A DNA stretch of 64,000 nt, taken from the NCBI GenBank assembly GCA_016748015.1, contig JAAOMT010000040.1, positions 570,028 through 634,027 on the forward strand. The letters run 5' to 3'. The translations under genes and the position numbers were made by a program. The notes below the pieces were generated by a model, which was not told the DNA's origin, made no database searches, and worked only from the letters and a program-made list of their open reading frames with translations. Each line of letters starts with the position of its first letter. Within the stretch, counting starts at the first letter, position 1. Origin of the DNA: Geosiphon pyriformis. Taxonomy: Eukaryota; Glomeromycota; Glomeromycetes; Archaeosporales; Geosiphonaceae. Of this stretch, positions 59,966-64,000 are shown in pieces.

Positions 59966-62792
59966 TGAAATAGAAAGTGTTGATTAACAATGTTGCGTGA
60001 GATGAAAAATAATATTTTGTTTATAATCAATGAAGTATTAAAGCATCTATATTTATCTTTAGATCCTTTCGTTTGCTATAATCAACTGAACGCGGTAAAA
60101 ATTTTGAATAGCAAAATCGTTAATTTTAGTCTAACTGTTTAGAGAAAAAGAAATAAAAACTACGTTGAATGTCATTTATTTATTTTAGCGTGTAATTTTT
60201 CGCCATTTTTTTTGTCTTCAGTTTCTTTTGTGAGAAGCTGTATATCAATGAGTCCTTTATGGACATTTTCGATTTAAAAATATTGTACAAAAATTGTGCC
60301 CATGACTACCAAGCTGCAAATTTCTTCGCCAAATAACTGAGAAAGCAATGAGTATGATAGCTAAGGACTTGAGATTTTGTAAAAGCCACACAATAAAAAA
60401 GCAATAAAAGGTTTAAAAGTTTGAAGCCTAATTATTCAGTTTTTATTAAAATATATCAATATCCCATGTAACAAAAGATAAGTCACAGAAACCGTGAACG
60501 GACTTATGGACCATATTTCATTTTATAGTTGTTGAAACTTTTTTATGACTATTTTACATATTTTCTTCGATTAAATTAACATTAAAATTTTGATTCACAT
60601 ACTATGAAATCCTATTTTTGGAGTTTCACTCTTTAAATTGCTAATCTTTTACAGGAGCGAGATTTTTGAAAATATTTTTATCATATTTACCTTTGGTTTT
60701 TTTAATTGTTATTTAGGTGAAATTTCCCAATTCGAATTTTATTAACCCTTTAAAAAATTTTCAAAATCCAATGGTTTGAATTTTTCACTTAAATTTTTTA
60801 AAAAAAATTTCAGACCTTTTTAATTGCAATAAAAAAAAAGTTTTAAGATTTTTATGTGTGTTTATAAGCTTTTTATGACCACTTAAAATTTTAAAGCTAA
60901 AATAGTATAAAGAAAAAAATAAAAAAATGATTTGAAAATAGTTTTGCAATATGTAAAAAAAAATTTCAAATATTTTATTAAGTCACTCAAATCTTCACAT
61001 ATTAACAAAGTTTTTAGCTTTTGACAAAATAAAGCAGATCAATTATTATTGCTGACAAAAATTTAGTTGAAAATATATTTTTTTATAACTTTCCTAATTC
61101 TATGTTTTAATATGGCTCTAATCTTTTGTGTCTAACACTCCCAACACTATGAAAACCAAAAAAAAAACAGTTAATAAACTTAAGAAAATTTTGAATATCT
61201 TTTTTAATACATTTATGTTTTATATATTTTTACTTCGCATATGTGTATGGTTTAGAATGAATAAATAAATTAATTTAGGTACAATTATAATGTTTTAAAT
61301 ATCAGCTTATTTAATATAATTCAGCAGTAAATATAGAAAAAGAATTAGTTAAAGTTTTATGAAAACAATTAATAAATATGACAAAGACAAATTTTAATTT
61401 ACAATAGTAATATTATTAATTTTTTAATTATTAGTAATTAATTGTTTGATTAAATAACTTAATTTTTTTCAAAAGACTTAGCTATTATTGATTCTTGCTT
61501 TCAATTTATTGCAATAATAACTTAAAATTCTATGAAATTTATTACATAAAGTCAACAACAACTAGTTTTATTATAAGAATACATACCAAATATATACAAA
61601 TTTTAAAGTCTGTATTTTTATATATTTTTGCTTTTTATTGCTTTTTAAAGCAAAAAATTATATATAACAATTATAAGATCAATTTTATCATTCTATTTTT
61701 TGAACTATAAACTATAATCAAAATATTAGCTAATTAATAATTTGCTAGCTAGTTTTTTATATAAATTTGCAATTATTATTAATACAAAACTCCGTATTTT
61801 TTTTCTAGAAACAATATTTTCATACTTTTAGTTATTATATTGATAAAATTATTTGAAAAAAATCTTTTAATATCGATATTCTAATTAATTCAAGTTATAA
61901 ATACTACTTACTATTTTAAACAAATGCTTAATAATAAATAATAATATAAAAAAAAGATTAAATAAAAACTTTTTATATTTGAATTAGTTATTATATTATA
62001 TTTATTTTGGGATATCTTTAAAATTAAAGTACACAAATTATTATAAATTCATATTTAAGTTACCTTAATTATACATTCTACAATGTTTGTGACAATGTTG
62101 TTTAGTTTTTTTTGAGTGCTTAAATATATTAAATATTAATCACTATTTTACAAAAATAAATTCAAAACATAAAGTAATCTTTTTTTATGTTTATTTTTTA
62201 AAAAACTACTTTTTTATTAAAGTCTGTTTTTATTCCAGTCTATTTCTTAACAATAAACAAATTCATAACTTTTGACTTTTCTTTAAACAAATTGAAAATT
62301 CCAAAATATGTTAGTTTAATAAATAAAAATTAAAATATTAGCAATTAAATACTTTAACATTGTAAATAACTGTTATATTTCAAAATTTATACATAAATTG
62401 TTCAATTTCTGCTGCATTAAAATATTTATCATAATTTTTTAAAAGTTTTTTCAATTTATTGATGGCTCGAATCAATAAATAGTCAAAGTTGTTTAAATGT
62501 AAACTGACCAAGAAAATAGGGATTTTATCGATCCATATACATATTGATAAAAAAGACATGTATGATATCCTATTAGATAACAAACATGTAAACTGACAAA
62601 TTTGGATCAATTAATATAGATAAAAAAAACCCTATTAATAAAAATTGAAATTGAAATCTATTTACAATCTGCTAAGCTGTTTAAAGTATATTTTTATTAA
62701 AAATCAAAGTTTTTTTAAAATTTTTTTAATGAATACCGCCTGTAAATTTCTTAATTAAATTTTTAAGTATCATTTATTTTACAATGATGATG
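59966..62792. other. AT-rich intergenic region
   Basis: No gene or element supported. Small ORFs at 61,495-61,710 and 62,380-62,610 have no recognisable domain and AT-biased composition. Confidence 0.5.
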
Positions 62793-63251
62793 TTAAATAA
62801 TTTGAACTCTGATATCCCTAGTATTGCAAATGTTCACTTTGTCTGGTTTTGTTGCAGCATGCCCCATGTTTTTATCCAAAACATTTTTCTGTACTATGAC
62901 TTTTTTTTTGAAATTTTCCCGTTTGTGTCCATATAGCCTAAACACCACAATCCGTTGTAACTGAACATAACGAATTAAATCATTCGATTTTACATCGAAT
63001 TGATTAGCATCCCATTTACAAACGCCATATACTTCACATTCAGTGAGAAAAGAACAAGCATAAGGCAAAACAATTTCTTTATTTTGATTTTTGAGGATAA
63101 CCTTTTGAAGGCGAAATAGCGATTGTAAGACTGGTTGCAAAGGATGAACGGTGCTTTTGAGGCTGCTATTCTTTTTCAGCTGCAGTTTGAAATCAACTTG
63201 AGGTTTTTCATCGAGTTTGGAATCTCTGTTATTAACAGTGTTTGAATTCAT
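62793..63251 (-). CDS. Hypothetical 152-aa protein
   Basis: I do not recognise it. Single open frame from ATG 63,251 to TAA 62,793. Residues 1-45 are polar and basic; 46-70 contain 'PVLQSLFRLQKVIL', an amphipathic helix; then 'LPYACSFLTECEVYGVCKWD' with four cysteines in a compact C-x5-C-x5-C pattern; 'LIRYVQLQRIVVFRLYGHKR' is a hydrophobic strand/helix; the C-terminus is basic. CpG content and balanced composition are more gene-like than the flanks. It may be one exon of a larger gene, since a minus-strand exon ends 100 bp upstream. Confidence 0.45.
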   Translation of the reverse strand: MNSNTVNNRDSKLDEKPQVDFKLQLKKNSSLKSTVHPLQPVLQSLFRLQKVILKNQNKEIVLPYACSFLTECEVYGVCKWDANQFDVKSNDLIRYVQLQRIVVFRLYGHKRENFKKKVIVQKNVLDKNMGHAATKPDKVNICNTRDIRVQII

Positions 63252-63352
63252 CGATTTTATTTTTACTGAATCAAAAAAAGGTGTAGAAAAATTTTATTTT
63301 TTGCAAATTTCAGTGAGAAGTTGTATGCGGTAAATATTCTTTTGAAAGAAGC

Positions 63353-63567
63353 TTATTTATTACTTTTCATCCGTTTTTCTTGTGTTATTGATTTAGGAGC
63401 TCTAATAACCGATCTATTTTTGTGACCATTGGTCCCATTTTCAATCGGCGACACTGTGGCTTCTTCAATGTCCACATTGGATGATCGGTCTCTATTATCC
63501 TTGCTAATAAACAAATAAAATTAATTTATTTCTGCTTGATCTACTGGGCACTTGAATTAGACTAACT
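63353..63567 (-). CDS. Possible 3' end of a minus-strand gene (terminal exon plus part of a preceding exon)
   Basis: Terminal exon 63,503-63,353 reads 'DNRDRSSNVDIEEATVSP' and 'SVIRAPKSITQEKRMKSNK' then TAA. It is preceded by a plausible intron (donor GTTAGT at 63,566, acceptor TTATTAG at 63,504) and an upstream exon piece ending 'ITDFLHHHK' (63,567 upward). Further upstream the frame closes, so its start, and whether it is joined to the 152-aa frame, are unresolved. Hydrophilic, unknown function. Confidence 0.3.
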
Positions 63568-63609
63568 CTTTATGATGGTGCAAGAAATCGGTTATTATAT
63601 TAATTATAC

Positions 63610-64000
63610 ATGAAGAATTTTTTCTTCATCTTCATTTTTGCTTAGCAACTTATCCGCAATGAAATAAAAACATGAGCTACGCCCAAAGTTGTTTTGAACT
63701 GCGAATCAAACAAAATGTGTGAAACTACCATGAAACATATTGAGATCCTATTAAGGCAATTAATTGATTTTGAAAGTAGCACTTGATTAAACTTTTAATT
63801 TCGTTTTGGATATTTTTAGTAACATTGAAAAACTTTAAATTTTATCAAAGATTCATTCTTGTTTTATAATAATATCGAAAAGTGTTTATCTGCTATAATT
63901 TTCCAAAAACTATTGAGTAAAATATTTACAAAATTTAGAAACCAAATAAATTTTATCAATTCACAAACTCTGATTATAAATATTAATCACATTTAAGCCT
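63610..64000. other. AT-rich end of the window
   Basis: Nothing supported beyond possible upstream sequence of the minus-strand exon described above. Confidence 0.4.

Overview
The window looks like nuclear DNA of an arbuscular mycorrhizal fungus (Glomeromycotina, Rhizophagus-like). Evidence: very high A+T; genes with 70-170 bp GT..AG introns; secreted Kelch proteins; and two LINE copies whose RNase H-like C-terminal half I recognise, from memory, as a family abundant in Rhizophagus. No database search was possible, so this rests on recalled family resemblance.

Layout. 1-18.6 kb is an extremely A+T-rich, CpG-poor transposon graveyard. It holds a LINE eroded almost beyond recognition (about 1.73-5.97 kb) and a pogo/Tigger-like DNA transposon (7,247-14,433, TIRs and flanking TA). 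A second, larger pogo-like element (7,487-11,747, its own TIRs and TA) is nested inside it. The inner element carries a transposase frame plus two further convergent coding regions that I cannot assign. 18.6-22.4 kb is a more GC-balanced island with a broken minus-strand reading frame of unknown function. 24.7-26.4 kb is a younger, 5'-truncated LINE. 26.4-34.8 kb is gene-poor and full of microsatellites.

The gene-bearing half follows. A two-exon forkhead transcription factor lies at 34,883-37,129. A four-exon class-3 lipase-like protein (45,124-46,477) has glycine where the serine nucleophile should be. A Tc1/mariner relic lies near 48.2-48.7 kb. A 183-aa coiled-coil protein is encoded at 49,092-49,643 (minus). 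A signal-peptide, Pro/Glu/Lys/Ser repeat protein lies at 53,589-54,734. Two Kelch genes converge: a decayed one (+, 56.0-57.1 kb) and a nearly intact six-exon one (-, 59,131-57,393). A Tc1/mariner N-terminal fragment (-, 59.5-60.0 kb) and a 152-aa unknown gene (-, 62,793-63,251) follow.

No operon-like logic applies. Predicted products fall into nuclear regulation (forkhead), membrane/secreted proteins (lipase-like, Kelch, repeat protein) and transposons. The most striking signals are the nested three-gene pogo element decayed mainly by C-to-T/G-to-A nonsense changes, the nucleophile-less lipase, and the modular Cys/repeat secreted protein.
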